This document shows positions 63,425-64,000 of a stretch of DNA of 64,000 nt, one piece after another (the stretch's first letter is position 1; each line of letters starts with the position of its first letter). The translations under genes were made by a program, and so were the position numbers. The stretch is from NCBI GenBank assembly GCA_963695705.1, contig CAVOHB010000006.1, forward strand, positions 671,788 to 735,787, written 5' to 3'. A model generated the notes under the pieces. The model worked only from the letters and a program-made list of their open reading frames with translations, did no database searches and was not told the origin of the DNA. This DNA comes from JBKPNJ01 sp963695705 (GTDB taxonomy: Bacteria > Actinomycetota > Actinomycetes > Propionibacteriales > Nocardioidaceae).

Positions 63425-64000
63425 TGCACGCGCTGAGCGCCGGTGATGTCGACCTGAGCACGAGCCTTGCCGACATGACCCTGCCCAACCCGGTGATGAC
63501 CGCATCCGGATGCGCGGCGGCCGGTCGTGAGCTCCACCAGTTCTTCGATGTGGCCGACCTCGGCGCCGTCGTCACGAAGTCGATCATGCGCGACCCCCGG
63601 TCCGGCCGGCCGACGCCGCGGATGGCCGAGACACCGTTCGGGCATGCTGAACTCGATAGGACTCCAGGGCCCGGGCGTCGACGCCTTCCTCGCCGTCGAC
63701 CTACCGTGGCTGGTGCGGCGACGGGCCCGGCCGATCGTCTCGATCGCCGGTTCCACGTTGGTGGAGTACGCCGAGCTGGCCCGGCGCGTGGAACAGAGTC
63801 CGGGGGTCAGTGCCGTCGAGGTCAACATCTCCTGCCCCAATGTCGAGAACCGCGGCCTGGTGTTCGCCTGCGATCCGTACCAAGCCGCCAAGGTCATCTC
63901 GGTCGTGCGCCGGGAGACCCCGCCAGGTGTCCCGGTCCTCGCCAAGCTCTCGCCCGACGTCACCAGCATCGTGACCGTGGCGGAGTCGGTGATGGAGGCC
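63424..64000 (+). CDS. pyrD: Dihydroorotate dehydrogenase, class 1B (partial; one-base frameshift near 63637-63638)
   Basis: FMN enzyme oxidising dihydroorotate to orotate. The first frame gives LADMTLPNPVMTASGCAAAGREL and VVTKSIMRDPRSGRPTPRMAE, ending at TPFGH; the second continues MLNSIGLQGPGVDAFLAVDLPWL, IAGSTLVEYAEL and VEVNISCPNVENRGLVF, with the catalytic Ser/Cys region, and stays open to base 64000. Removing one T at 63637-63638 gives ETPSGMLNSIGLQGPG. The gene is cut by the window end, so its full length is unknown. Confidence 0.92.
   Translation, partial: MHALSAGDVDLSTSLADMTLPNPVMTASGCAAAGRELHQFFDVADLGAVVTKSIMRDPRSGRPTPRMAETPFGHAELDRTPGPGRRRLPRRRPTVAGAATGPADRLDRRFHVGGVRRAGPARGTESGGQCRRGQHLLPQCREPRPGVRLRSVPSRQGHLGRAPGDPARCPGPRQALARRHQHRDRGGVGDGG

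Overview
The window is high-GC DNA (about 70%) from a Gram-positive actinomycete. The lineage signs are an SsgA-family cell-division regulator, a BldD regulator with a c-di-GMP motif, phosphatidylinositol mannoside (PIM) synthesis genes, an EF-G2-like GTPase, and the order ruvCAB-yajC-secDF-apt-relA-hisS-aspS-alaS-ruvX-mltG-aroE-aroCKBQ-pepQ-efp-nusB-bldD-pyr. The small-gene set and the absence of a full Streptomyces-like neighbourhood suggest Propionibacteriales (Nocardioidaceae-like), but that is inference and the sequence does not prove a genus.

Layout. 1-2770: end of a class IV aminotransferase gene, a CGNR regulator, an SsgA-like gene, tRNA-Val(CAC) and two small hypotheticals. 2774-13267: thrS, a HIT hydrolase, fusA2 (minus), the PIM lipid genes pgsA-patA-pimA, a membrane protein, and pdxS/pdxT for vitamin B6. 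13306-22864: yebC, a LexA-box-controlled ruvCAB, yajC-secD-secF, apt and relA. 22884-24051: a compact cassette with perfect 27-bp inverted ends, 21-bp periodic arrays and one AbiEi/DUF559 PDDEXK-type gene. 24060-29554: DUF349 gene, a small membrane protein, an MBL-fold hydrolase, hisS and aspS. 29774-36080: a dipeptide/oligopeptide ABC transporter whose two transcription units carry a near-identical upstream element. 36144-42585: rarA, two small genes, alaS, ruvX, mltG. 42585-51251: shikimate genes (aroE, aroC, aroK, aroB, aroQ) with a Tat FAD oxidase, a prepilin peptidase, pepQ, efp and nusB. 51258-54948 (minus): M23 peptidase, fchA, fhs and bldD. 55243-64000: the pyrimidine operon pyrR-B-C-carA-carB-pyrK-pyrD, cut by the window end.

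Most operons are joined by ATGA, GTGA or TGATG stop/start overlaps, so translational coupling is the rule. Three regulatory sites stand out: a perfect SOS box before ruvC, an exact match to the BldD consensus before bldD, and a PyrR-binding hairpin just before the pyrR ribosome binding site.

Six conserved genes (secD, hisS, aspS, the DppB-like permease gene, alaS, pyrD) each carry exactly one single-base indel at a short homopolymer. Restoring one base gives a family-length product in every case that can be measured. This looks like sequence error, not gene decay. No gene-free stretch exceeds 300 bases.
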